DNA of 64,000 nt, from contig JADHYX010000017.1 in the NCBI GenBank assembly GCA_027604685.1, forward strand, positions 36,986 through 100,985, read 5' to 3'. Under the pieces are notes generated by a model that was given only the letters and a program-made list of their open reading frames with translations, was not told where the DNA came from and made no database searches. The stretch is from Lobulomyces angularis. Its lineage: Eukaryota; Chytridiomycota; Chytridiomycetes; Lobulomycetales; Lobulomycetaceae. Below are positions 14,386-26,471 of this stretch, one piece after another. Each line of letters starts with the position of its first letter. Position 1 is the stretch's first letter. Both the position numbers and the translations under genes were made by a program.

Positions 14386-16826
14386 CTAGTCTGCTTTCCT
14401 GTGACTTCCATTAATTAATTCATTAAAACTAAATTCTTCCAATTGTGGTAACGTGGGGTACTAAAAAAAAAGATGAAACACTTAATATTAAAACATGTAT
14501 TTATAAATACTTGTAATTTCACAATTTTCTCAATAGGTTCTCCTTTGATTAAACTTTTTAAAATTTTCCCAGAAATGTAGTAATCACGCATTCTAAGTTC
14601 AAATACATTATTTCACTACATTTTTAATTTGCTTTACCTAGAAATCAGAAATAAGTACTGATAAAATATTTTATTAAACGTAATCGGAACGTTTAAAACA
14701 TGAAAATATTTAATGGAAACATTGTTTGAAACATTTTCCTTGTGTAGAAAAGTGAAATTAAAGTCATTGTTTAAAGTTGTCATTGGAAAACAAGGTTTCA
14801 ATTCAGTAGCTATATCAATCTTTTCAAATGCAATTCCACCTAAAAATGTGAGATATTTAGTGTCAACATCACTTTTTTTTACCTGGTACTCTAAATGGAT
14901 CTTTTATCCTCAACATTAAAGCAAAAAGTGGAAAGTGATTAATAAACTGGAGAATTGCTTCCAATATAGCTTGAACACAAATAACAACTACCCGACACTG
15001 CAAACCAATAAAAGGTCAATGAGTGAAAACAAATTAGATACCAGTGAAAATAGCAGGTAAAAAACCAAAATTGTAGGGAATAAAAAGATCAAAACACTAA
15101 ACAAAATTGTCCCCAGTAAAAGTTGATCCAACGTGTATTCAGCATTGTCAATTCTGTTTCTTAAAACATTGAACTTTTTCCCTTTTTATGGTTAGTTTCA
15201 TACATAAAGCATCATACCGCGAAAGAGAGTAAATAAAGAAACAATCCCATGCACTTGCCATGAGTAAAGTCTTCTTACAAACTAGTTTCAAAATATCAGG
15301 TGAAAAACTTTGAAACATTGTACTTACTACATAAAAGAGATGCAAATATAATGTAGAAAAGTTTAATAAATCACTGAAAAGTGAAAATACAAAGCTAGCA
15401 CCAAAAAACGTCCCAAATAATCCGATTGCTTTAAAGAGGGTTGGTAAATATTTAAGAAATTCTTTGATGTTCTCTAACAATAATTAGTACTCATTGTATA
15501 TTTACATACCATCCCAAAATTTTATTAGAAAAAAAAATATTTCACCTAAAAAATTAACAAATTCGCTGTTTAGTTTTAATCCGACGGGGTAACGAGAGAT
15601 CCAAATTATAGTATTTCTTAGATAATTAATAATGCATTCATTAAATAAGGAAGAGTACAAGTTAGATAAATTATCAGCATTTGTATATACAGAAGCCCCT
15701 ACGGTATTAATCATTATTCAGGATCATTAGAAAATAACCCATACCTAAGGCTGCACCTACTATTTTATCATTAAGGATCAGCCAGACAGTATTGTAAAGA
15801 CTATAGCAAAAAAAAAAAAACCTTTAATGCGTTAATTGTAATCCAATACCCTATGTATCTCGACTGAAGTAATTGAATAGAATCTACATTCATAAACACT
15901 TCGTTTTCATTATCATCTTTAACTGTCGCCAAGATTATTTTCTTAAACTGAGTTGGCCAATACAAAAATTGCTGAAGTCTTAAATCCAATTGTTCGACTA
16001 AATTAATATAAATTAAAACTTTAAAAAAAGATTTAGAAAAATTATAATATATTCAACCGGTATACGAAATGCTCTTCAAAGTTAATTTGTTGTGTGTTAT
16101 AAAATTCAGATTAAAGAGAAGAATAAAGAACATAATAAATTTTTTAAAAAAAAGTTCATTGAGAAAGCTAAGAACGTTGATTAAACATAATTTTAATTTA
16201 ACCCAGTTAATCACATAATTTTCTTGGTTTAAATTAGAATTTTTCTCTTTCTTTAACAATTTATAGGTTGAATTTATCTAAAACATAAAAACATTTAAAA
16301 ATTTTTTTGAATTTGAAAGATGTCATACAATTTTAATTATCTTTGTAAGATTAACCTCAACAAAGTGTCTCAGAGTAGTGTTATTTTTGATGCAAACTTT
16401 TTTTTCAACGAGGGGATTGAAATTTAAAGAGTTTAAGTTATAAGCTTGCAAGTAATCAGTGTTTGGTATATTGTAGTAAAAAATTGTAAAATTGCATTGG
16501 TAAAAAGTTGTTTTACAACAAAATGCAAATGGTGCTATAAAATTTTTGGTTTGCTGTTTATGTTTATAAAATAAAAATATATTTTCAAATGTATTTAATT
16601 TAGAAATCAAAGGAAGGGTTGAATTTAAATAGGTAAAGTCCAAGAATAACAAAATTAAAGTGCCTAAGTTTTCAGAAATAATAATGTCTTCAATAATTTC
16701 CAATTTAGTTGCTTTGTATATAATAAAAGTTTCTTCATTTTCTTCATTTAATGATTCAAATCGCAAGTTGTATAATCTTTCCTCTTCTACTTTGTTTAAG
16801 TTCAAAGGAAAATAAAATTTAAACAT
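14386..16826 (-). CDS. GPI1: GPI-GlcNAc transferase subunit Gpi1/PIG-Q
   Basis: Multi-span ER membrane subunit of the complex that transfers GlcNAc to phosphatidylinositol, the first step of GPI-anchor synthesis. Early exons (descending): 16826-16329, 16277-16058, 15997-15850, 15800-15745; later exons run to the TAG at 14386. The poorly conserved N-terminal half is followed by family blocks: QLDLRLQQFLYWPTQF, LYNTVWLILNDKIVGAALG, a stretch of membrane helices around 15150-15700, then DQLLLGTILF and FPLFALMLRIKDPFRVPGG near 14870-15120. The splice at 15850/15800 was chosen because it restores YIGLYNTVWLI. The C-terminus reads LRMRDYYISGKIL and ends SHRKAD. It fits with the two predicted GPI-type surface proteins in the window, but they are not linked genes. 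Confidence 0.9.
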
Positions 16827-17737
16827 TAAATTTTTTAAAAAATCCTAAAAATTATTTCAACTCATCGCGCAAACTGGCTTTTGGGTATAACCTTTTTTTG
16901 GATACTTCAAAAAGGGTCTGGCCAATCTTTTACTTTGAAATCTTTTTTGCTATGCTCTTGATCTTCTTTTCACTCGCTTTTTTTGCTAGCTCAAAGTAAA
17001 GTTTTTTAAAAATAGGTCTAAAAATTCTTCTATAAAATCTACCTCTCCTCAGATGTCTCAAGTTAAAAAAAAAAAAATAAAATTAAAAATAAAATTAAAA
17101 ATAAAATTAAAATTATATATCATCGTTTTTTTTTTTTTTTTTTTAAAGAAAATATTATTGATTAAAATAAAAAATTTTTTTTTTGATTGTTTAATTTTTA
17201 AAAAATTTCAAATTTTTCTTCTTGTTGTTTTCTGGTTAATTTTTTTGGTTTGTCGCTACTGACTTTTAATTTTTTACTCCATCCATTATTGGTCCTTCCC
17301 CTTCGTCAACATGAATGAGACTTCCAGTGCTTGAAACTGAACTTGCGTTACTTTCTGTTGAAAAAGTTTCTTTCCATGTCGCTTCCTCCCAAAAGTTCTT
17401 TTTTTTAACAGTAGCCCATTTGGTATCTCATCCTTGTCTTCCTCTACCCTTGGCAAGACAACACTGTCTACATTTTGATTGGAATCACATAGGTAGAGTA
17501 TGAGTATTTTCATATTATTATGAAAATAAGTTGAAAAATCGGCCTTTTAAGAAGGACTTTAAGAAGACTAATCTAAGGAATTTAAGTATGGAATTTATAG
17601 AATTACACGTATAAAGTTAACACCATATCTCCACCTCGAATACTTGCAGTTTTATAAAGAAAGCATTATACCAGTATTTTTAAACTCCTTGGTTTATGTC
17701 AAAGCGGAGTTTAAATATTCTTTCAATTCAACACTAA
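16827..17737. other. Intergenic, about 0.9 kb, with possible gene remnants
   Basis: Between the Gpi1 start (minus) and the AK8 start (plus). It holds a compositionally distinct patch at 17266-17513 (separate entry) and A/T low-complexity sequence at 17063-17230. On the minus strand, 16930 to about 17058 holds a 43-codon open frame ending in a Lys/Arg-rich stretch (RRGRFYRRIFRPIFKKLYF). It has no ATG and could be a terminal exon or chance. Confidence 0.35.
17266..17513 (-). pseudogene. Possible frameshifted or mis-assembled small coding region
   Basis: Less AT-rich than its surroundings. On the minus strand from an ATG at 17513, one frame reads well to VLPRVEEDKDE (about 17433). After it the coding-like sequence moves to another frame: TKWATVKKKNFWEEATWKET, then SNASSVSSTGSLIHVDEGEG, ending GVKN-stop at 17266. 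One missing base near 17428-17432 would join them. A 61-nt intron (gtgatt...gatgag) would also give a 61-residue protein, but it lacks the usual T-rich end. The family is not recognised. Alternatives are a decayed gene, a short two-exon gene or a sequencing error. Confidence 0.3.
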
Positions 17738-19769
17738 ATGAAAAAAGATACAACACCACCACTCACAAGCAAACCTAAGGTTTTTTAAATTAAAAAATTG
17801 ACTAATTATAAAATCTTTTAATTTAGAAAAATAATGCTGCGTACGCTGACAGAAATAACTTATTTCAAATATGTCATGAAATGCTCTCTGCTGTTTTGAT
17901 AAGTAAACCAGACGACGTTATAACATTTTTTATTGAGCATCTCAAAACTGCTAAAGGTAATTTTACTAAAAAGGTTTTTTGCATTAACCACTTATCAACA
18001 GTTCCAGCGTTTTCAATATTAGGACCACCTGCGAGCAATCTAAAATACCTAGCAGAAAAAGTTGCTAAAGCTCATGATGCAATATATATATCTGCAACAG
18101 AATTATTAATAAATGCCATTTCAAGAGGTTATTAATCTTATCTCTGCACTATTATCATTTAATTTCTATTTTATTTTTAAATAGGTAACTCTTATGGAAC
18201 ACAGGCAAAACCTTTTGTTGAAAGAAGGTAATTTTTATTTCGAAGTTCATAAAAAAAATGATTTGATTTACTTTTAATAATAATTTATATAGGCAGCTAG
18301 TACCTGACGCAATAATGACAGCAATTGTTTTAGCGAGGCTAAAAGATCCTGATGTTCAATCAAATGGTTTCGTATTACAAGGCTATCCTCGGACGAGAGA
18401 GCAGGCTTGTTCTTTGCAAAGGGCGGGAATTATTTTAAGTCATGTTGGTAAATTGAAAAGTTCGAGTGTTATTAACATTATATAGTTGTCATTGATATTC
18501 CCGATGATTTAGTAGTGGAAAGAGCATCAGGACTACGACTTGATCCTCAAAATAATAAAACTTATCATTTGAAATATGATCCTCCTCCAAAAACACCAAA
18601 TACAGGGCAGAGATTGATTCAGCGTGCATCTGATACAGAAGATTCTGTTAGGTCAAGGCTAAAACTATACAGAAGAAATATAACTTTAGTGTCTAACTGC
18701 TATAAAGACAATTTAAGAAAGTTTACTTATGAAAATGGCTATTTTAAGCAAGAGGATTTAGTTTTAAAAGAACTTTTAAAGGTTTTTGGGCAGGGATTAA
18801 ACAAAATCGATTATGTTCCTAGAGAATTTAAAATTTTGGTTCAGGGATTACCAGGTAGTGGAAAAAGTTTTGTTTGCGAAAAACTGCATGAGAAGTATGG
18901 TATTATTCATGGTAATTACTGTATAAAGCATTGGCTTTGAAAATAACATTTTTTTACTAGTTTCTCCGAAACTTGTTGTTTTGGAAGAACTTTCTTCAAA
19001 TTCCAAAAACGAATTTCCTGACAATCAGAAAAATAATAACAGATTCGAAGACGGTTTGTACACCACAAGTTCTAAAATGACTAAAATTCCATTTTTTAGT
19101 TCCAAAAGATGTAGTTCTTAAGCTAATTGTCCAAAAGCTGAAGTCTAAACAGTGCACGGAAAAAGGGTGGGTTTTAGAAAATTTTCCTAATTCGTTTTCA
19201 GAAGCTGAAGCATTAAAAAAAGAGGGAATTTTACCAAACAGGTTAAAAAATACCTAATTTAGATTTTCTTGCTGATGCAAAAAAAAAAAATAGATTTTTC
19301 TGGTTGGAAGTTGATAAGGAAACTTGTCTAAAACGGTTAACTAATAGATTTTATGATGCTACAAATGGAAAAGTTTTTCACACAGTTACAAATTTAAATT
19401 TGCAAATTGAGCAACTACCCACTTTGCCAAATCAAAATTTAATAAAAAACCCCCAAGATAGTGAATTAAAAGTAAAAAAGCGACTAGAAGAAAGTGAATT
19501 CTTGAAGGAGGAATTGTTAAAGAGTTTTGGATATAAAATGGATGAAAAATCAAAAGGAATAATGCAAGAGATTAATGCAGTTGGTCTAAGCGTTGAAAGT
19601 TTTAAAGAAAGCATTGATAAAGATGGCTTTTATGATGAAGAATTCATTGAAAGGTCAAAAGGTATTATTATTAAAGACAATTGAATTCACTTTTTTTGCA
19701 GAAAAAACATTTGAATTTTTAGAAGGGAATTTGCTAAGACCAATTCCGGTTGTTTCCAGAATCGCTTAG
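17738..19769 (+). CDS. AK8: Adenylate kinase 8-like, tandem-domain axonemal adenylate kinase
   Basis: Two adenylate-kinase domains in one chain. In animals AK8 sits in the axoneme and balances ATP, ADP and AMP for motility, so this gene suggests a flagellated stage. Exons: 17738-17779, 17827-18127, 18185-18227, 18293-18447, 18486-18911, 18961-19053, 19100-19241, 19294-19661, 19702-19769, giving 545 residues. The N-terminus (NNLFQICHEMLSAVLISKPDD) matches the AK8 start. Domain 1 has GFVLQGYPRTREQ and a lid RLDPQNNKTYHLKYDPPP. Domain 2 has an intact P-loop QGLPGSGKSF near residue 302 and GWVLENFP. The domain 1 P-loop is GPPASNLKY (about residue 80) where GPPASGKTT is expected, so Gly-Lys-Thr is lost. 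The small 14-residue first exon is supported only by frame and splice sites. Confidence 0.9.
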
Positions 19770-19970
19770 TACAAAATGAATTTAAGTACTTCCAAATGAT
19801 CAGATAAATATTAAAAAAAAGTATCTGTTGTTTCATATTGCAAAATTGGAAAATTTATTTTTGAAAATATACATATTTAGAAACTAATTGAGTACACAAC
19901 CTTGAAAATATTAAAACTTTATTACATATATGGCGCAATATAATGTGATCGATAGACAAAACCTTAAGAT

Positions 19971-21183
19971 TCAAACTTTATCATTTTCTATCTTATCTAA
20001 ACCGTCTCCAGCAGAAAGAAATTGTTCTGGAATTTCTTCCTTTACAGTATTCGCGAATTTTACATTTTCACCCCCATCAACTTTACCTTGACCTTGGTAA
20101 TTTGGTAAATCTTCTTCGGAAATAACAAAAGAATTTCGTTCCAAATATCTTCCTTCATCCTGTAAATTAAACAAGGTTTCATCATTGGGATTTTCGTCAG
20201 AAAAATTTTCTTCTATTATATGATAATATTCTTTTTTGATTCGGCGGTAATATCTACCCAAAAAAGCTATCACTACTAATACTTGAAGAATTCCACCTAT
20301 AAAAAAAATTTTAATTTAACTAGCCAAATTTTAACCAAGTTGCAATACCAAAAAACTGGATCCATGATATACGACCTTGAAAAAAATATCGAAACAACCA
20401 ATTTATTACATATAATCCCCTATGATTCAATAAATTTCGATACATTACTTTTAACATACTTGTAAATTCCAAGAGCTGCAATGTACTTTACAATAAGAAT
20501 GTTTTCATCCTTGATCGCGTCGGTTTCTTAATAAATAAAAAATGGCATTTGATATAATTCACTTTAAAAGTTGATGTACTGTAGTTACCTAATTGAATTA
20601 ATTTCTTTTTTGCTACTAGTAAAGACATCTGTGGTATAATTGCAACACTCTCCAGAATTACTGAAAATGACCACATAATCTTGTACAAATATTAGTAAGC
20701 ATAAGAAATAACATATATATACTTCCAAAAGAGAAAACTGAGTGTGAAAAATTAATGCAAACATTACGCAAGGAAAAATCAATAACAACAAGTTAAAATT
20801 GTCCAGCTGTTTATCGAATGTAGCATAATACTTAATTCTAATCAAATATAGTATATAAATACTAGAAACCGTATAAAATATTTTCATTGCGATGTTGTAA
20901 TATGATACAAAGTAGAAAAATAGGTCAAGATATCTACAAAAAAAAACCTAAAAGATTATGTGTCACTCTTCAGGATGTATTTACCAGTGTATACAAAATT
21001 TGAGTTTTTAGTGAAATTGCTTTAACTCCTTGCACTCTATGTATATACTATAATGAAAAAAAAAAAGGTAAAGTAGAAAGAACACTTGAATTAACAACAC
21101 ATATTTGCAGTTTACTTTACCACAATAATTAAAATTCTAGTGAGTAGATTAAGTAGATCAGCAAAAAATCTAAAGATGTTCAT
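19971..21183 (-). CDS. ERD2/KDEL-receptor family protein with divergent key residues and long tail
   Basis: Seven-span Golgi/ER membrane protein of the HDEL/KDEL retrieval-receptor family. Exons (descending): 21183-21121, 21047-20985, 20947-20723, 20679-20589, 20526-20460, 20419-20349, 20296-19971, giving 301 residues against about 212-219 usually. Conserved: MNIFRFFADL (Arg5), SLKTQILYTL, RYLDLF (Arg47, Asp50), LESVAIIPQ (Glu127) and NWLFRYF. Changed in human KDELR numbering: His12 is Asn, Arg159 is Lys (Lys170 here) and TM7 Asp193 is Ala (Ala204 here, within QVLVVIAFLG). The usual short Lys-rich tail is replaced by about 90 mostly acidic residues after RYYRRIKKEYY. It may be a paralog with altered ligand or pH behaviour. 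Family membership is clear; HDEL retrieval is uncertain. Confidence 0.87.
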
Positions 21184-21313
21184 TTTCAATTCTTATTCTG
21201 TCCAACAATTGTAATCCACTTAGCTCACTTTTTATCGTTTTATTTCCTTTTTGTTACACAGAAACAATTTAACTTTCCATTTCCTCATTTAAGACATTTC
21301 CTTTTTTTATTTA

Positions 21314-22221
21314 ATGAATTTTATTTTTAATTTATTGTATTTTCTAATATTATTATTTCAGATAATTACTTCAACTGTGTTAATAACTCCTCATTTCATT
21401 GGTACGGGACCACAGCAAGCGGTGCTAAGGGTTGGTATGATGATAAAGCATTAAACTACTCAATATTGTTTTAGCTTATGGTGGCTGCCACGCTCAAAAT
21501 ACTGTGGGATTAAAACTTACAGTTCCCGCAGGTAATGTTACTCTGAAATTATTCTTTATGCAACTTTCAATTTAAAGGAATAGGAAACATAGCATTTAGC
21601 AAACAACTTGACTGGGTTATCAGTAAAAGTAATTCAGCTATGAAGAAGCGGCAAGTTGAAATTGATAGTACTACAACGAAATTTGCATCATTCAATAAAA
21701 CCTCATCTTTTACAAAGGAAACTAAAGCTGCAACAATTACCTCATCCACTTTAAATCCTACGACGCCAATCACTTCAGAACTGGTTAGAGTTACAACTAT
21801 TAATGGCCCTAGGATACCAGTGAATGTAAGCACTATAACGCTACCGTAAGATTACACTATTTTAACAATTGCATAACGTTTATATTGCGCAAATGGTAGT
21901 GTACCCGAAAATGTTCCTCAAAATACCATAATTTTTACTGGAGGAAATATTGATCCAAACAGTTATAAAGACTTTCCTTTTTCAATTACCGTTCCTCTTG
22001 GAACCAAAGCTAACACTATTTATTATTTTCCTGTGGAACAGATTTGTTTAAACGAAACGTTAAGTTTTAGTGATATTAATCCAACCCCTCAAAACAAGGA
22101 AAAATTTGATAGTCCCTTTATAATTATAAATTCAAAAGTTAATAACGCGGTTGCTACATATAACAATGGAATGTTTTTTCTAAGTTCAGTTATTTTCTTA
22201 CTTTTAATTTATGTACTTTGA
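21314..22221 (+). CDS. Secreted YcnI-like (DUF1775) protein, membrane/GPI-type C-terminus
   Basis: Exons 21314-21434, 21475-21531, 21578-21845 and 21900-22221 give 255 residues. There is a signal peptide (FIFNLLYFLILLFQI), then a DUF1775 core: VLITPHFIGTGPQQAVLRVA, YGGCHAQNTVGLKLTVPAG, a Trp (QLDWVIS), then after an insertion IIFTGGNIDPNSYKDFPFSI and YYFPVEQIC. A Ser/Thr-rich insertion holds MKKRQVE, a possible Kex2-like site. The C-terminus (MFFLSSVIFLLLIYVL) is a hydrophobic tail, either a GPI signal or a span. Bacterial YcnI binds copper through its mature N-terminal His; that position here appears to be Thr. It is a paralog of the gene at 34277-35356. It is divergent from ERD2 with only 130 bases between starts. 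Function is unknown in eukaryotes. Confidence 0.82.
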
Positions 22222-22598
22222 AACTTTCTTGTTTGTTGTTGAGAAACATTTTGCTGTTGGTTGTTAAACTTTCACTTTTTTTCTAACCTTTTCTATAACG
22301 TATTGCTTAATTTAAATAGAATATAAAAAATATCTGTTTTTTAACATCTCTCCTTTATAAGTACTGTATGTAGTTCTGTTTGTTTACTCACTAGTTTCCA
22401 ATGGGGAAACTATTTTTCAATACTGGAAAAATAATGTATTTTTTTTCAATGAAATTATAGAAAATTAATATATATTTTTTCAATTAAATAGAAAAATAAA
22501 CTTAATTTGCTTAAATAAAAGAGATATTTCTAATTTCTCAATATTCAGTAAAATTAAATTGTCAAGTAATTTTATTTTTATTTTTAGATTCAACAATA
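22222..22598. other. Intergenic, PEX1 promoter region
   Basis: AT-rich. A T-rich run ending in AG 12 bases before the PEX1 ATG could be the end of a 5'UTR intron. Nothing else recognised. Confidence 0.4.
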
Positions 22599-25500
22599 AT
22601 GAAGTTAAAACTAATTTTTTCACCTAACGCATCAGGGTGCTTCTGTTATAGCCCAAGTCTAAAGGACAACGTTTATTTAAATATTAACAATGTAGTGTTT
22701 TCCAAAACTACTATACATGCAAGGTGGGTAACCATATTTCTTTTTATTAAAAACTATTTCCCTATCAACAAATAGACTAATAGCCTCAGTCTTACCTTCA
22801 TTAGAAACGAATTCATTATATATAGATTCAAATTTTGCTTTGAAAAACAATTTGGAGCAAAATAAATTCGTAACGGTAACAATTTTAGATCCAAACACAA
22901 TTAAGAAAGCGACTTCTGTTAACGTGGAACCTTTAACTGAAGTATTTTTTTTGAAAAGAGTGTATTTTAAAAAAGTAACACTTTTATATATATATATATA
23001 GGATGACTGGGAAGTATTAAATTTGAATCAGCAAAAACTGGAGGAAGTAATATTAAACCAAGTTACTTTAGTTAGCTTTAACTTAATTATACCTTTAAGA
23101 GTTAATCAATCTCTTATTTATTTAAAAGTATTGGAATTAAATGCAACAGACAATAGATGCTTATTATTAGGAAATGATACGGAGCTGATAGTCAAACCGA
23201 AAGAAAGAAAAAAAAAGATGAACAACGAAGGAAAGAATTCAATAGATAAGATATTTTTGAATAAATTTCGAGTTTTAAACGTAAAATTGCATTAAAATTG
23301 TTTTTATTTATTTTGAATGTTTTAGCCTCGCATGCCATCAAATATTCTTGATTCCGACGCAGCAATTTGTTATTTAAATAGTAATACCAAAGAGCTTGCG
23401 ATATTTGATTCAGAAATAAAGGCATTTGGAGGTTTGGTTTGTTTAATGGAAGTTGTTGGGATAAGAGGGGAAAGCCTCTTGCATGTAAAAGTTGCTACTT
23501 CACCTTTGGTTCCCGACGGTCATATCTTTATACCAACTTTTGTCAAGCAGCAATATTCGATAAAAACTTTTTCACAAATAAGGTATTTATAACTTGACTC
23601 CTTTATTTTTTTTATTTTTCAGATTATTTAAGGTAAATTATCCTCCATTAAAAAATCAGAAAGTGGTAATAAGGAAAGTAATTACCAAAAAATCAAATGA
23701 TTTAAAATCTATGGATGAGGAGGTTAAGGAAAATATGCAAAATCACTCACTGGCCGATAACTTAAAGCAGAAATTTAAATTCTATTTGAAAAAACATTTA
23801 ATAAATAATAAATTTTTAATATTTGAGGATAATTTAATGTTCAAATTAAACGACGAAAAGGAAGAGATAGTGATCACTTTAAACTTTTTTGATAAACTAG
23901 GTGGTAATTTTAATGAATTAAAGCAACTTCGTAAACCTGGCTACTTAAAACTTTGTAATTGTGATGGATTTTTCTTGGCAGTTTCTGATGATCCTTTCGA
24001 ACAACCAGACTACCTGGAGGAAACGGTGCTACTAGGTTGTGACGAGCCAATTTTAGATGATTTACCGACCTTTGTAGGTAACGAGGAGAAGTTTAAAGCA
24101 TTTTTTGATTTTAGCTCAATTTTTTTTGGTTTTGAGTCAATCAAAAAAGCTTTAAATATAAGAAGTTTGTTAATTTTTTTTTTTTTTTTATTACTTACAC
24201 ATCTTTTGTAGGTAGTAGCAGCTTCGGCATTTTTGGAGGACAAGGTACAGGGAAAACAGTTTTTAGTAAAACAATACTAAAGATAATGATGGAAAACGAA
24301 AATTATTTGACATGTTTGTTAAACTTTGTAGTTATTCTTTAAAAATTTTACATTTGTTAAATAGACCCTTTCATGGTTGATTGTAAACAACTTTCAAAAA
24401 TTGCAATAAAAAATTTTCAAGAAATATTTGTAAAGATTTTGGAAAAGACAAGTTCATTTGCACCTGCAATTATTTTTTTTGAAGATTTAGATTATTTACT
24501 CTTTAATGAAACAAAAGAGGTAAGTATATAATTTTTTTTCTTCGCTTGCAACAGCCTTTATTAAATAATTTATTACAAGGGGGCAGATCCATCTTTGAAT
24601 AATTTTAAAACTTCTGTTTTTTTAAAATTTTTTAAAACAACTTTGTTAAAAAATATGATGGTTATTTTTTCTGCAAAGGAAAAATCTTCTTTAAATGAAA
24701 ATTTGTTGAAATCTAATTTTGTATCTAGTGCAATAGAATTTAAATTACCTGACCAAAGCACTCGAAAAAAAGTAATAGAACAGTATTTGTAATTATTATT
24801 ATTAAAAATAAATAACTAGATTTTAGAGTCATTCCAACCGCACCTAAGCTTGGACCTTACGTCTTCAAAAACAGATGGATTCACACCACTAGATTTAAAA
24901 ACCTTAAACCAACGTGCTATACAGAATCAGTGTATAGAAGACAGAGTGAGGTTGGAGGAAATAGATTATTTACAGGCAATAAAAGGATATTTACCTAGTA
25001 GACTGAAAGGAGTGAAATTTGACAACAAAGACAAACAAAAAATAGAAACTCTAAGTTGGAAGGATGTTGGTGGATTAGAAAATGCGAAGACTATACTGAA
25101 AGAAACGCTGGATTTCCCTACTAAATATAAAGGCATTTTCAGTAAATGTAATCTTCGCCTCAGATCCGGAATTTTGCTGTATGGATATCCTGGATGTGGA
25201 AAAACCTTCCTATCCCAAACCTTGCAACATGAATTTAATTTAAATTTTATAAGTTGTAAAGGACCAGAAATTCTAAATAAATACATTGGCGGCAGTGAAA
25301 AGGCTGTTAGAGATTTATTTGATAGAGCTGCTAGTTCAAAACCTTGTGTTCTCTTTTTTGATGAGTTTGATTCCATTGCTCCAAGACGGTATGCATCATT
25401 GGAAAAGTAATAAAAAAAATATATATTGTTATACAGGGGGCATGATAATACAGGGGTAACTGACAGGGTCGTAAATCAGCTGTTAACTTTAATGGATGGT

Positions 25501-26243
25501 GCGGAGGGCCTTGATGGAGTTTATGTGTTGGCGGCAACTAGGTATTAAAATATGACTAAATTTTGTTTATTACTTACAGCCGACCTGATATGATTGATCC
25601 TGCATTGCTGAGACCAGGTAGACTAGACAAAACGGTTAAAATTGACCTGCCAGATTTTAAAGACAGACTTAAGGTAATTTATGTAAATTTTTATTTCCAA
25701 TTTATATTTTCTTAGATTATAGAAACAGTAAAAAGCAAAATGAAGTTTGAAGATGCTGTAGATTTTGGAGAATTTGATTTAGATAGGTTTACAGGCGCAG
25801 ACATTCAAGGTTTGGTTTATTTTTTCTTAAAGTTGAAGATTCTATTTTTTTTAATTGTAGGATGGCTGTATTCAGCATACTTGCTTTCAGTTCATGAAAT
25901 ATTAGATTTAAAAAAGGGCCTGTATTCAGGTGGTAACAAGAAGGCAGTAGGTCAGGAGAATTCATATGTTGGTGAAAGAGAAGAGGTGAAAATGATTGGA
26001 ACAGGGGGCAATGTGAAAGTTGTAAAAAGACTGTACGAAAACATTGGAAGTGACGGTAAAGATAATGTGCAATCCAACAAAAAAGAGACAATTGTGTTTG
26101 TTGGAAAAAGACATTTAGAAGCAAGCTTAAAGGAGTGCAAACCCTCACTAAGTCAAAAGGAATTTTTAAAGTTTAAAAAATACTTTGACGAATTTGAGGG
26201 AGGCAAAATGTTAAAAGTTGGTTCGAAGTCAACATTAGGATAG
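22599..26243 (+). CDS. PEX1: Peroxisomal AAA ATPase PEX1
   Basis: With PEX6 it forms the exportomer that pulls the PTS receptor off the peroxisome membrane. About 1000 residues in many exons, the first 22599-22723. The N-terminal double-psi barrel region ([20 protein letters not shown]) matches PEX1. The D1 ATPase has Walker [14 protein letters not shown] near 24220-24260 and a Walker B-like [10 protein letters not shown] near 24470. The stronger D2 has [12 protein letters not shown], Walker [13 protein letters not shown], Walker [14 protein letters not shown], then [20 protein letters not shown] and [11 protein letters not shown], which separate PEX1 from PEX6 and Cdc48. The C-terminal tail is Lys-rich. 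One intron holds a (TA)8 run at about 22985-23000. Its presence implies functional peroxisomes, so the organism is not an anaerobic gut fungus. Confidence 0.93.
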
Positions 26244-26471
26244 CAATTGTTAATTTAAATAAAAGTTAAAATAAAAGATTATTTCTTTATAATAGGTATT
26301 GCTAACACTTAACCAGTAAAATGAGAGCAAAAGACAATCAAGATTGCTAATTCAAAACTAAAATTCGAATTTAAATAGCCCATTGCGATAATATATGAGT
26401 TAATAACAATATCTAATACTTATTAGAAAAAATAATTGATTTAATTGTTTTCAGGAGACGAAAAACTTAAT

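Noticed and set aside
17053..17262. Lys/Ile/Phe-rich open frame
   Set aside because: Made of A and T homopolymers; no coding signature.
20585..20887. Single-exon hydrophobic protein on the minus strand
   Set aside because: It is ERD2 exon 3 read through an intron and into a wrong frame of exon 4.
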